DNA from: Plenodomus lindquistii
Taxonomy: Eukaryota > Ascomycota > Dothideomycetes > Pleosporales > Leptosphaeriaceae
Direction of reading: 5' to 3'
Assembly: GCA_025504975.1 (NCBI GenBank)
Contig: JANUWI010000004.1
Location: 2,604,001 to 2,668,000, forward strand
Length of the DNA: 64,000 nt
Part shown: one piece after another, positions 36,217 to 47,373 of the stretch
How positions within the stretch are numbered: position 1 is the stretch's first letter
Layout: each line of letters starts with the position of its first letter
Notes under the pieces: model-generated
What the model saw: the letters and a program-made list of their open reading frames with translations, nothing else
Databases searched by the model: none
Told to the model about the DNA's origin: nothing
Program-made: the position numbers and the translations under genes

Positions 36217-36529
36217 TATAATAGTTTAAAAATATAAAGTACTAAAAGGCGTTTAAATTAGTTTAAAAGTATATAAAAGTACGCGTAGATTAAAAAGCTA
36301 AATAAATTTTATTTTTATAAACTTTATATAAAAAAATAAAAAAATTATACTTTTATAGTTTTATTAAAAAAGTAAGCTATATAGAGTAGAATTTAGTAGT
36401 AGTTCTAGACTTTTATAGAGTTTTTTTTTCTTTACTATATTAGCACGTAGGTAATAGTAAAGTAGAGATTTTTATAGAATTTAAACTAGGTATAGTATAA
36501 AAGTAGTTTAGGTAAAAGTTATAACAGCT
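36217..36529 (-). repeat. Right LTR of gypsy copy 1, first part
   Basis: Begins TATAATAGTTT and is cut at the AAAGT duplication by copy 3. It resumes at 44030-44140. Confidence 0.88.
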
Positions 36530-36935
36530 TAAGAATATAAAGTGCTAAAAGGTATCTAAATTAGTTTAAAAGTATATAGAAGTGCGCGCAGATTAAAAAA
36601 CTAAATAAATTATATTTTTATAGGCTTTATATAAAAGAATAAAAAAATTATACTTCTATAGTTCTATTAAAGAAGTAAGCTATATAGAGTAGAATTTAGT
36701 AGTAGTTCTAGACCTTTATAGAGTTTTTTTTTTCCTCTACTATATTAGCACGTAGGTAATAGTAGAGTAGAGATTCTTATAGAATCTAGACTAGATATAG
36801 TATAGAGGTAGTTTAGATAGAGATTAGTATAGTCTCCTATCTTTAATAAGCTTATATAGAGAAAAATAGAGGTAGTTTATAAAAAGGCTTCTATAGCTAA
36901 AGGTTATTATTATAATAGAATATAGCTTTATTATA
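36530..36935 (-). repeat. 3' LTR of gypsy copy 3
   Basis: 406 bp. Same family as the other LTRs; includes the conserved AGCACGTAGGTAATAG core. Confidence 0.9.
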
Positions 36936-39900
36936 TTACTTTTTACTTTAAATTAGATAGTTTTATATCTAAGTGTCCTCTATATAACCTCTATATAGAG
37001 TCTATTCTAGAATTATTATTTTATTAAAGTAAATATAACTTTCTATTTACTATTTATTAATAATTATTATAATAACTACTAAATCTAGTAGTTACTCTAG
37101 TAGAATATAATAATTTTTTAAATATTATAATTTTTTTTTACTTTTTATACTCTATACCCCTATTATACGTACCCTATTACTACTTATTATTACCTCTAAT
37201 ACTAATACTAAATAGCTTTTATAAAAATGCCTATTTTTATACTTCTAGGTGTATACTTTTTAGCCTATTAGGTTTTTTATTTACGCTCTATCTAGGCCTA
37301 GTTTTATAGTAAATTTAACTTTACATATTTATTTAAATTAGTAGATTTAAAAAAGTGTGCTTATTATACACTTTTAAATAAAAAATATAAACTAGTAAGT
37401 AACTATTTTTTTCTATTAGTTTAAAGCTTTTTTTAACCTTTTTAGGTGCCTATATATATAGAACTAGAATATAACTAAATTATAGCAGCGCTCTATAATT
37501 TTAAAAGCTTTACTACATAGACTATACTAGCTAATAAAAATAAAGTAAAAAAGTTTAAAGCTAAGCTAGTAGATATAAAAGCTGTAGCTAGCTTAGCTAT
37601 AAAAATATTAGCTTTTATAGTATAGATAGTAACTACGTAGGTTACTAGCTTTAGCGTAACTAATATAATACTAGTAAACTACTACGTATAATAAAAAAAG
37701 TTTTAAAGTCTATATAAAAAGGTTTTAGACTTACGCTAGAAAATACAGCTTCTCTAGAAAAATATAGTAGTTTTAGTTACTGCTTTTTCTATAGAGGCTC
37801 TAGATTTTTCTAGTAGTAAAAAAAAATATAGGCCTATTTATAGGCCTAATAGAAAGTTTTTAAAGTATAAAAGCGCTAAAAACTCTAAGTTAGATAAAAA
37901 GCATAACGCCTTTAATAGTAAAGTAGAGGTTAAAAGATTATAGTAGTAGATAAGTAAATTCTAAAAAGCCTCTATACCTATTTATAATAGTTAGCTTACT
38001 AGGTTAAAGGTTTTATTAGTAAAAGCTATATACTAGTTTTATATATTAGCTATAATTTTTATATATTAATAATAGAAAAACTATTAAACTTATAAAATAT
38101 AATTATCTACTAACTATAATATATTCTCTACTTTTTTTTTCTATACCTAAAGCTATCTATATAGTACCTAGAGAGGTTCTAGATAATTAGAATACTTTTA
38201 GTAGAAGTTTTGCAGTTTATAGAGAGAGCCTATAAAATTAGAGACTAGATATTAGGTTAAATCTAGATTATATTCTACCTAGCTAGCTCTATATTTTAGC
38301 TTATTTTAAATAAGCTTACTAGTAAAGATTTTTTTAACTTTCTACTCCTCTACGCTTTATATAGAGGTAGCTAGTAGCTTTAAAGCCTTTTATTCTAGTA
38401 AAAAGTTATTAGAATTTTTATAAAAGATATTAGGTGTAAACACGTTATATATTTTAGAGCCTAAAAAGAGTTTAAATCTATAAAAATATCTAACCTATTT
38501 AAAAACTTTAAAAGAACTTTTCTATAGTTTAGATAACTTTTAGCTAGGTTTTATAGTTACTAGGTTAGTAGTAGAAAAATAAATTTTATCTCTAATTCTC
38601 TAGTTAATAGAACGTTAGTAGGCGTTAATAGTAGAATATATTTAGTTTTATATTTTTTCTATATTCTTTTTAGCTTATTTCTAAACGTTATATATTTAAA
38701 TAGCTAGATTATAAACTTTTTAGTAGTTAAATTTTTTAATAGAATTAGCTACTTTTAAATAGTGCTAGTTCTAGCTCTATTAGAGTTTAAAACTATATAG
38801 AAGCTAGTATAGAGCTATTTCTATTAACGCGTGTAAAAGTATTATCTAGGCTTAGTTTATAAATAGAAAAAGTTTACTCTAGTTATTCTAGTAGTACGTT
38901 ATAAATAGCTATAGGCGTTAGTTAATATATTTATTTATAATTTTAGTTTAGCTATTAGTTTATTTATAATAGATAGTAGAGAGTTATATTTTAATATCTA
39001 TAATCTAGTAGAATTTAGACTAGAATTAGAAAATAAACTAGGCTCTATAGTTAGAAATAATATTTTTAGAAGTATATTTAAACTAATATACCTATTATAT
39101 AAATAGTTAAATAAAGCTTTAAACGTCTATTATTTTATAGTATAGTATTATAATTACTTACTTAAAAAGTTAATTAATAATTACTAGAATTTAATTATAG
39201 CTGTGTTAGTCTTTAGAGAAAAATTTAAAATCTATTATAAAATATTATATAAATTTCTCTAGAATTAGTAAAAAGTAAAGAAACCTTTAGATTTAGATTT
39301 ATTTTAGATAGAATTTTTAGTAGGTAACGTAGTTACGCACGTACTATTTATAGATAGCTTCTATTTTTTTCTAGTAGTATTATTATATAAGTAACTAGTA
39401 AGTTTTTATAGTACTAGAATAGGCTATTAATACTTAATTATATACCTCTCTAATAAATTATATATAGAGTAGGGAGTCTAAAGGAATATAAAGGTAGTTA
39501 CTATAGAAAAAAAGTCTGTTATCTATCTAATACTAAAAAGGTAGTAAAAAGCGTTTTTTTTTAAAAAACTATTAGTTCTTCTTTAATAAGGCTTCTATTA
39601 GCTTTAAAAAATCTAGTAATATTATTAGAGTTAGTTAGAGAAAAGTAATAGTTATTTATAGAGAGGACTCTAGGTATTACTTTACTAGTTTAGAGTTAAT
39701 ATAGCTATATAGCCTAGCTAGGTTAAAAAAAACTAAAAAATAATTATTTTATTAGGCTACTTTAAAATTTTTTATATTTTATTTTTATTAACTAAGAATA
39801 TCTACGCGTTTATTACTTTTACCTAGAGTATATTTAATTTAGAAGTTAAAAAAGGCTATAAACTTAGCCTAGTTAGCTTATTATTAATTTAGAATTTTTA

Positions 39901-42900
39901 TACTTATAAAGTACTTTAAAGATTAATAATTAGTATATACTTAGACTTAATACTAAACTAAAGTTAGTTTAGTTTTCTATTTTTTAAAAGCAGTAATAAT
40001 AGTAAATAGTTTTTTATTATATATTTTCTAATTAAGCTTTACTTCTATAAGTATTTTACTATAGAAAGCTATAAAGTACTATTTACTATTTAGGTATTTT
40101 TAAAACATAATTCTAGCTACTACTTTATCTAAAGCGTTAGTTTCTAGTTTTATATTATAATTAAAATTAAAATAGTATAGAACTAGAATTGCTAGAAATA
40201 AAAACTTTAGCTTTTTAAAGCTATTTTAATAATTTTTAGTCTATATAAATAGGGTTAAAGGACTTTATAGAGCTATTATTAGCTTAGCTACTTATAAAAA
40301 TTTAAAAATAAATTATCTATAGAATCTAGTAAACTCTAGAAAAAATTTAATACTTATTATAGTAGTAGGTTAGACCTAGTTATAGAGTACTTTTACCTTT
40401 TCTAGATCTATCTCTATTTTTTAGTTAGTTAGAATATATTCTAAATACTTAGTTTAAATAACATAGAATTCGCTTTTTTTAATTACTACTTATAGTCCTA
40501 CTTTTTATAGTTTTTTTAGAATAAGCTTAACGTGTTATTAGTAGCTCTAGACGTTTTTAAAGTAGATAAAAATATTATCTAGGTAGGCAATATACAAATT
40601 ATCTAAATAATCTATAAATATATTATTTATATACTTTTAATAGGTAAAGAGGCTATTATAGAGGCTAAAAGAGAGTACTTTATACTTATATAATCTGTAG
40701 CAGGTATAGAAAATAGTGTATTCTTTAAACTCTAGATCTATATAGATTTTATTAAAAGCTACTTAAATATTAAACTTAGTAAAAATTTTAGCTTTATTTA
40801 GGCAGATTAGTAAATTATCTTTTTTTAGAATTAGGTAGGCGTTTTTTTAGGTAAACTAGTTAAACTTATAGTAGTTAATATAGATATAGAGTAACTTATT
40901 AGGTTTATAAATATAGAGAATAGAGAAAGTAAAAGAGCTATAGCTAGTCTCTATAAATCCTTTCTATAAGTTTTTCTAGACGTACTTTTTAATAGCTTCT
41001 AAGTCTTTTATATTTTACTTATATAAAAAGCTAAAGTTATTAGGTAAAAGTTTATTTAGAATAATTTTATAGTTATATAGTTAGTATTCTAGTAGTTTCT
41101 CTACAGCTAATAAACTAAATACGTTCTAATACTACTAGTAGTAGAGAAAAAGTTAGTTCTAAATTAAATAGTTATTTTTTTAAACGTTTTTTCTATTATA
41201 GTTTTTAAAAATCTAGTTAATTTTATATAAACTAGTAGTAAAAAATTTATTTTCTTTTTTTTTATATTAAAATAGAAGGTATTAGTAGAAATAATAGCAA
41301 CTTAGAGACTAGAAGAGGTTTTAAAGAGTTTTTAAAGTAGGTCTAGTTCTTAGATCTTTAGAGGGATATTCTAGTATTATAGAGCTTTAAAAATTCTATA
41401 AATGTAATTAATTAAAGGGTGTAGGCTACTAGTTTTCTAATATAACTTCTTTTTCTATAAAGCGTTTTATTTTTTAATATTAAAAGTAACGTGCTTTTTT
41501 AGTGTTCTTTAATAGAGTTATATAAAAATTAGAGGAGTAGAGATATAGATTTTAGAGTAAGTAGCTAGCTACTATAACTAGAATCTATTTATATCTAGTA
41601 GAATTTTAAACCTTTTTAACTATTATATTCTAATAATTATATTCTAAGCTTCTAGATTAAATATAATAAATAGATAGTTTAGAATCTTTTATCTATTTAC
41701 TATTATATAGAGACAGATATATTCTATAACTAGTAAAAAGATTTAGTTTTTAAACCCTCTAACTATTACTAGATAGAGTAGTTTTTAGACTTTAGTTTAA
41801 AGTAAAAAAAATAAAAAAAAAATAATACATAAATTTAAAAAAAGATATTTTTAGGCGCTAGTATTAATAAGTAATAGTAGTTTTACACCTACACCTAGGT
41901 TACATAAAATAGTAGATATAAAAAAATAGAAACTTTAAAATAGCTTTAAAAAATTAAAGTTTAATAGGTTATATTTTTAACTTAATTTTAAATAGTATAA
42001 TACTTTTAGAACTACTTATTTTCTATCTAATCTTTCTCTAGATCTAGTACTTTAGTAGCGTTATAATATTAGTTAGAGTAATTTTTAATTACAATTTCTT
42101 TTACCTATAGTAATAGATATTTATTAGTGTAGTATTATAGTTTACTATAGTTATAGTAGTTACCTAGTGTCTTTTTAGAAGCTAAAGTAGCTATTACTTA
42201 CTATAGAGGTACTATAGTAGATTATAGAAAGGTTTAGAAAGCTATGTATAGTACTATATTTTCTAAAGTCTCTTTTTAAAAAGTATCTAAACTAGGTTAT
42301 ACTATAGTTCTAGCTTAGAACTTTGTAGTACTATTATAAAAAGAGTTCTAATAATATATATCCTTTAGGTAGGTTTTTTTTTCTATATTAAAAGTAGTAA
42401 AGTGCTCTATTATATCTAGAAAAAAGTTATTCTAGATATGCTTAAACCTTTAACTAGAAATACGTAGGCTAGAAGTTATTTTTATCTATATATAATAAAT
42501 CTATTCTATATATAGTACGCGTTTTTTTATAGTATAGCTTAAAAAATAGGTTTTAAAAGTAGAGAAAGTTTTATTTTTTTTTATATATAATTAGTTAAAG
42601 GTATTATGTGCCTTAGCCTGTTTATTACTAGTAATAAAGTATCTATTAAACGTAGCTATTATAGCTTCTATAAAGAAAAAATAGTTAGCTTTATTATTAA
42701 ATAGGTATTAAAATTTAAAATACTTTTTAGCTAGACTAAAAGTACTACTCTAGACTAGTACTATATAAGCACGCTTAGAATAGTAGTAGTTACTATTAAT
42801 TTTAAATTAATTTAGTATTAAAGCTTTTTATTATTTATAAATAGAGTCCTTTTTATTTAATAGTTTAGAGATAGAAGGGGTACGCTCTAATAAACGTAGC

Positions 42901-43607
42901 TTTTTAAAAATATAAAAAGGGGCTTTAGAAAGTAATCTAGTTAACTAGTAATATTAATAAGTTTAAAAGTTTTTAGTAGAGAATAGAGGCAAGTCTAGAA
43001 GTAGAGTTAGGTAAAGTTTTTTTTTTTAATAAGTTTTATTTTAGCCTGTAGAGCTACTAATTTAGCGTATAGCTAGGCTATTATTTCTACAGCATTATTA
43101 GAAATTATAGTTAGTAAATTTCTAGGTTCTACTAAAATAGGTCTAGCTTCTATTTAACTCTAATTATTTTCTAATTAGCTAGTATTAGTTATTTTCTATA
43201 TTTTAAATATTTAATAAGTTTATAGGCCTTTTATAACAGCTAGTTATTTCTCTTTATTTTTTAAAAAGCAGGATTTATTATCTATTAATAGAGATAGGTA
43301 TTAGCTTTACTTTTAATTCTACTAGATTATTAGTAGTCTCTAAGTTTTTACTTTAGCGCTATCTAATATAACTTTTTTAAAAGTAATTTAAACTAGTAAT
43401 GCTATAGAAGTCTAAACCTATAGATTTTAGTTAACTAGAGATCTCTAGAATCTAGTTTTAGAATTATTAATAGATTTATTAGCGTTAATTAGAGCTAGAA
43501 CTAGAAAGGTTTTAGAGGCTAGTTAACTAAAAGATTTAAATAATTTTTTTAAATAAATTAGTAATATTATATAGGCTGTTACTAGTAAAAGGATAATTTT
43601 TTTATAA

Positions 43608-44024
43608 TATAATAGCTTAAAAATATAAAGTACTAAAAAGTATCTAAATTAGCTTAAAGGTATATAAAAGTGTGCGCGAATTAAAAAGCTAAATAAATTA
43701 TATTTTTATAGGCTTTATATAAAAGGATAAAAAAATTATATTTCTATAGTTCTATTAAAAAAGTAAGCTATATAGAGTAGAACTTAGTAGTAGTTCTAGG
43801 CTTTTATAGAGTTCTTTTTTTTCCTCTGCTATATTAGCACGTAGGTAATAGTAGAGTAGAGATTTTTATAGAATCTAGACTAGGTATAGTATAGAGGTAG
43901 TTTAGGTAGAGGTTAGTATAGTTTTCTATTTTTAATAAGCTTGTATAGAGAAAGATAGAGGTAGTTTATAAAAGGGCTTCTATAGCTAAAGGTTATTATT
44001 ATAATAGAATATAGCTTTATTATA
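43608..44024 (-). repeat. 5' LTR of gypsy copy 3
   Basis: 417 bp, ending GCTTTATTATA at 44024 before the AAAGT duplication. Confidence 0.9.
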
Positions 44025-44029
44025 AAAGT

Positions 44030-44140
44030 TAGTATAGTTTTCTATTTTTTATAAGCTTGTATAGAAAAAGATAAAAGTAGCTTATAAAAGGGCTTCTATA
44101 GCTAAAAATTATTATTATAATAGAATATAGCTTTATTATA
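44030..44140 (-). repeat. Right LTR of gypsy copy 1, remainder
   Basis: Repeats the last 110 bp of the preceding LTR because copy 3 landed within an identical LTR. Ends at the GCTAG duplication. Confidence 0.88.
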
Positions 44141-44145
44141 GCTAG

Positions 44146-45060
44146 CTACTTTTTAAAAACGCTTTAGTAAACTACCTTTACACTTTTTAAAGTAGGTAAT
44201 AACTTTAGTTTTTTTTATTTATTAAAGCTATAAAATTTAGTAGATAAGCTATAATACTTTTACTTTTAATTTTTAAAAATAAAAAGTAAAAAAATACTAT
44301 ATTAGCTACAGTTTATATAAAATAGACTTTTTATAGAGGATTATTTTATTAAAACTACTTTTTACGTTTATAAATAAAAAAGCTTAGCTTTATTAAATAT
44401 TTAAATATGTAAACTAGACCTATAAATAATAGTAAACTATATTTTAAGATAATAAAATTTAAATAATTAGTAGCTAGTACTAGAAAATATAAATAATTTA
44501 AAAAAAGTAGAAAGCTTTTAATAATACCTATTTAGTAGATAAAGTTAAAAAAAAAAGGCTAGATATTCTAGATTTATTTTCTAGAAAGTAAAAAATTTTT
44601 TTACTTTTTTTAAAAAAAAAACTAGAGTAAAATTAATAGAGAGAGATTTAAATAAAAAAATTTATTTATTTATTAATAGATGGATAAAAATAAAACTAGA
44701 ATAGCTATTTATATAGAATAATACCCCTATTTACTCTACTTAAATAATTTTTAAAAAGTTAAAAAATAAAAATATTTAATCTATTTTCTAGCTATTTTAT
44801 TGTTCCAATTTTAACTTTATTAAATTTATCTAGAATAAAATAAAAAATTAGCTAGAGAATAATTATTCTAATCTACTATATAGCTAGTAATACTTATATA
44901 ATTAACTAAAAGCTTAAATATAGAAGGCCTAGAATACTATTATATAATAATATTTTAAGTCTATAGTAAATAGTATAAGAAAGAGATGTTAGGCTATAAT
45001 TAATGCTTAAAAAGGGTATATAAAGTATTAAAATTAATAGAAAGTTTGAGATTTTAGTAT
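44146..45060 (+). pseudogene. RIP-degraded Tc1-like transposase, C-terminal part
   Basis: About 0.9 kb of extreme AT content, the right part of the Tc1-like element after the gypsy insert. Near 44815-44860 the codons spell a mutated SPDLNPIE..W motif with P to S/F, D to N, E to K and W to stop changes. The catalytic Glu of the DD34E triad is therefore lost. Confidence 0.75.
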
Positions 45061-45119
45061 AATACTATTTTATCTGAAGTCGGCTTAGCTTGTTACCGGG
45101 CTAAGAAATGGACCTACCG

Positions 45120-45144
45120 GGAGTACTTATCCATTCTACCACAG
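45120..45144 (-). repeat. Terminal inverted repeat, right, of the Tc1-like element
   Basis: Inverse of 21256-21280, followed by the TA duplication at 45145-45146. Confidence 0.92.
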
Positions 45145-46063
45145 TAGCTTGTGAGAAGTATGGGAGGGAAGCCGACAAAGGATGATGTTGTTGGCGAAGC
45201 AGAACTCTAGAACCTCCAGCGTTTCGTGAGTCGCAAAGCCATCAGATATCAGCACTCGTGGTTTGCCGTTGGCGATTTCCCTGGTCTGGGGATCGATCGA
45301 ACCCACGCGTGAGCCACTCCAGGCTAATCTTAGAGTCGTTGTATCCATTTTGCGAGAATCCGAAGTGCCAGCTAGGGGTCGGATGGGTGGTCCAGTTGCT
45401 CCGATGGGTCGAAGCTGGCCAAATCACGACAGGATGCAGTGACCTACTGTCTGCACTGATGCACTCTATAGCAGTAATCATTGTCCGCTTGACACTAGCA
45501 CCTCTATGCCCTTATGCGTCGTCTCTGCCAACAAGAACCTTGACAGACTCTAGCACGCTTGGCATGACACCTGTCTCGTCTATATTGTATACATTCTCCG
45601 GCAGGATAGCTAGGTCCTGCAGCACCTTGCCTATCACCTTAAACCACTCTGTGACCTTGTTATATATGTGTACCTCATGGCGCTTCCAGTCTATTAATCT
45701 TATTCTCTTCGCTTTGAGTTCCGGATGGCGCTTCCCGAAGGCTTGAGCCTAGTTCTTGCCGGGAGGCTTATTCGGTCTGCTCGCAGGGGCTCGGCGTCGG
45801 GCGATGCTGAAGGCTAGCGATGGTATATACTTGATGCGGACAGGTTGTCCAAAGCTAGACATTAGTAATAAGAACGCAACGAGAGCTTTCTCCTCCTCTA
45901 CGGTAAGGTATAGCTGGCGCTGGACCACTTCTTCCTTCGGAGGCCGCCCATGATAACGATTGTACAGCGTGGTGAGAGCGACTCCGCTGGCATCGGCTCG
46001 GGCAGCCCATGTTCTGTTGTCCTTAGGGGGAGCTTCTGCAAGGGCCTTGCTGGCTGGGTCCAT
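45145..46063 (-). pseudogene. Fot1/pogo-like transposase, N-terminal half
   Basis: From the ATG at 46063 the frame reads MDPASKALAEAPPKDNRTWA, a helix-turn-helix (VALTTLYNRYHGRPP), CENP-B-like DNA-binding sequence, then the first DDE Asp in YNIDETGVMPS and the second in LISDGFATHETLE. It ends in LPSHTSHKL at the insertion site. Lesions: TAG at 45751-45749 (from TGG), TAA at 45514-45512 (probably from CAA), and a 4-bp GATC duplication at about 45291-45300 that shifts the frame. Both nonsense changes fit RIP at CpA. The other half is at 20399-21253. Confidence 0.9.
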
Positions 46064-46214
46064 CTCTACGATCGTGGTGGTACCAGACGGCACGAGCGAC
46101 TTCTGGCGGCAGTGCACCCCTCACGCTTCTGTGCCGAAAATAGCCCTTTGTCCATGGATGCTTCGAGAAGATCTATGTTTCGGTGCTGCATCTGGGCTAG
46201 CATAGTTTACAGTA

Positions 46215-46726
46215 CCTAGGCTAGTGTTCTAGCACTTGTTCACGTAAGCTCGCTAAAGCCAGCCATCCTGGACGTGTCCCAGCATGCCAACGCGGATAAA
46301 TTCGGGCACTACTGCTACTGGTCGTTCCAAGCTCTAAAGCTCCGAAGCATCTTTGTAGAACTTTAGCTACACTGTAAGACCTCCGAATCGTAAACGAATA
46401 CACCTCAGCATGCTCTAACAGGGGTGTGAAGATGTCCTAATCTTAATGTGTTCATCACGAGTGACCGACAGCACGAAACGTGCACGTATTTTTCTTATCG
46501 AATAGTAGGATTCTGTAGAGATTATCTTGAAGAATAATGTGTCTTGAACGCTATATATATACTATATAGTTGAGAGAGTAAAATCCTAAGTACTGAATCT
46601 TTTCCTGCGTGGCGGGATTTCCTGCTGACAGGGGGGGATGTTAGGTCAAGGCTTTATACAAGCAACATGAGGTCAATTTCAGTGGATTGGAGCTTGATAT
46701 TTACGGGAAAATTAACTAGGTAAGAA
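46215..46726. other. Intergenic flank of the transposon nest
   Basis: Normal-composition DNA right of the inferred outer TA (46213-46214). A 60-codon minus frame is not convincing. No further repeat seen. Confidence 0.4.
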
Positions 46727-46782
46727 TCATCGCCGAGGCTGAAGCAGCCGCAAAGGCATGTTGAACATTGTCTCGATGTTGT

Positions 46783-47373
46783 CTAAGCAAACAAAGTCGT
46801 TCTATACGGACATTGGATTACTGGTCTCCTCACGATACCAGCGAACCGCAAGGAAGAAGGTCCAACCTTATTATCTTTACCGCGGCACTTGTATTCTCCC
46901 AGATCTATTGCATCACTCAAGGGATCCGCATTGCAAGCAAAATTTTCTGAACCACAGAACAACCTTCCAAAGTTTTTACCCGAGTTCTTGTAAGTGCAGG
47001 CCTCGCCATTGAGGTCAAGTTTCCAAACTCCAGTAGGCCTGGGGTCGAATTCGTCATCATCTGACCAAGGATCGCGTCTGATCGGACACGCAAAAGAATC
47101 CCTTTGCCTGCAGTTGACACCGTAGTCCTCAGTAGTATACATGAAGACCCAGTCCAACGTCTTGGCCTTCTTCGTAGGGTCGTGGTCGAACGAGATGGAG
47201 AGGCTGCTCGTGAAACCGGTGGGTTGAGGTGGAGTAGGGAAGTAATCTGGCCCGGCGCGCTTGGATGTCATGTTCACCGTGGAAGAAGCTGAAGGGACAT
47301 CGAGACCGTATGTAGGTAAGGCGAAGACCGTGGCCAGGTTCGCAGATGCGAGAAGGATGGAGAGTAACAGCAT
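46783..47373 (-). CDS. Secreted cysteine-containing protein, effector-like
   Basis: A 196-residue frame starts at the ATG at 47373 with a clear signal peptide (MLLLSILLASANLATVFA, cleavage before LPTYG). A dibasic KR at 38-39 may be a Kex2 site. The mature part has Cys at 88, 96, 126, 140, 147, 163 and 188 and many Asp residues; one sequon (NMT) precedes the KR. I recognise no domain. An alternative model splices at 46838-46783 (GTATCG...TTAG), ends at 46727, also gives 196 residues and removes C188, leaving six cysteines. The branch site is poor, so the unspliced form is listed. A TATA-like GTTATAAGG lies about 95 bases upstream. Small secreted Cys proteins isolated between RIPped blocks are typical of fungal effector genes, but expression and host role are inference. 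Confidence 0.68.
   Translation of the reverse strand: MLLLSILLASANLATVFALPTYGLDVPSASSTVNMTSKRAGPDYFPTPPQPTGFTSSLSISFDHDPTKKAKTLDWVFMYTTEDYGVNCRQRDSFACPIRRDPWSDDDEFDPRPTGVWKLDLNGEACTYKNSGKNFGRLFCGSENFACNADPLSDAIDLGEYKCRGKDNKVGPSSLRFAGIVRRPVIQCPYRTTLFA

Larger units (their letters stand above)
36530..44024 (-). mobile_element. Ty3/gypsy LTR retrotransposon copy 3, RIP-degraded, inserted in an LTR of copy 1
   Basis: Length 7,495 bp. LTRs are 36530-36935 (3') and 43608-44024 (5'), flanked by AAAGT (36525-36529, 44025-44029). The interrupted LTR of copy 1 continues on both sides. On the minus strand the RT box reads YIAYLDNIF with YLDN at 40574-40585, at the same distance from the 5' LTR as in copy 2. 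It retains somewhat more G+C and fewer changes than copy 1. Confidence 0.92.
21633..44140 (-). mobile_element. Ty3/gypsy LTR retrotransposon copy 1 (host of copies 2 and 3), RIP-degraded
   Basis: Left LTR 21633-22048 and right LTR 36217-36529 plus 44030-44140, split by copy 3. The target duplication GCTAG is at 21628-21632 and 44141-44145. The internal region (22049-25881 and 33402-36216) is split by copy 2. Summed length without inserts is about 7.49 kb, matching the other two copies. It is the same family as copy 2, and the RT motif TYLDN (from YLDD) is readable on the minus strand near 25679-25690. All frames are destroyed by C-to-T and G-to-A changes. RNA orientation is right to left. Confidence 0.9.
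21256..45144 (+). mobile_element. Tc1-like element inserted in the Fot1-like transposase, itself split by gypsy elements
   Basis: The ends are perfect 25-bp terminal inverted repeats: 21256-21280 begins CTGTGGTAGAATGG and ends AAGTACTCC, and the inverse lies at 45120-45144. Similarity continues imperfectly for about 8 more bases. TA duplications flank it. Without the gypsy insert it is about 1.4 kb. From 21467 a RIP-damaged frame reads MPLSLLQRKRAIY, then KRLIIKALRDVGY, resembling the helix-turn-helix start of Tc1 transposases. Near 44815-44860 the same strand reads a RIP version of SPDLNPIEFIWNKMKNW (for example TGG to TAG, GAA to AAA), the hallmark of the Tc1 DDE domain. The coding body is RIPped, the termini much less so. 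Confidence 0.85.
20312..46212 (-). mobile_element. Outer Fot1/pogo-like DNA transposon split by a 23.9-kb nested insert
   Basis: The two halves of one transposase lie on the same strand at 46063-45145 and 21253-20399, separated by the Tc1-like insert. Without the insert the element is about 2.0 kb, typical of Fot1 elements. Candidate ends are CTGTA at 20312 and its inverse TACAG ending at 46212, each bordered by TA (20310-20311 and 46213-46214), as expected for TA-targeting elements. The terminal inverted repeat beyond 5 bp is weak, so the outer ends are tentative while the split itself is firm. Confidence 0.75.
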
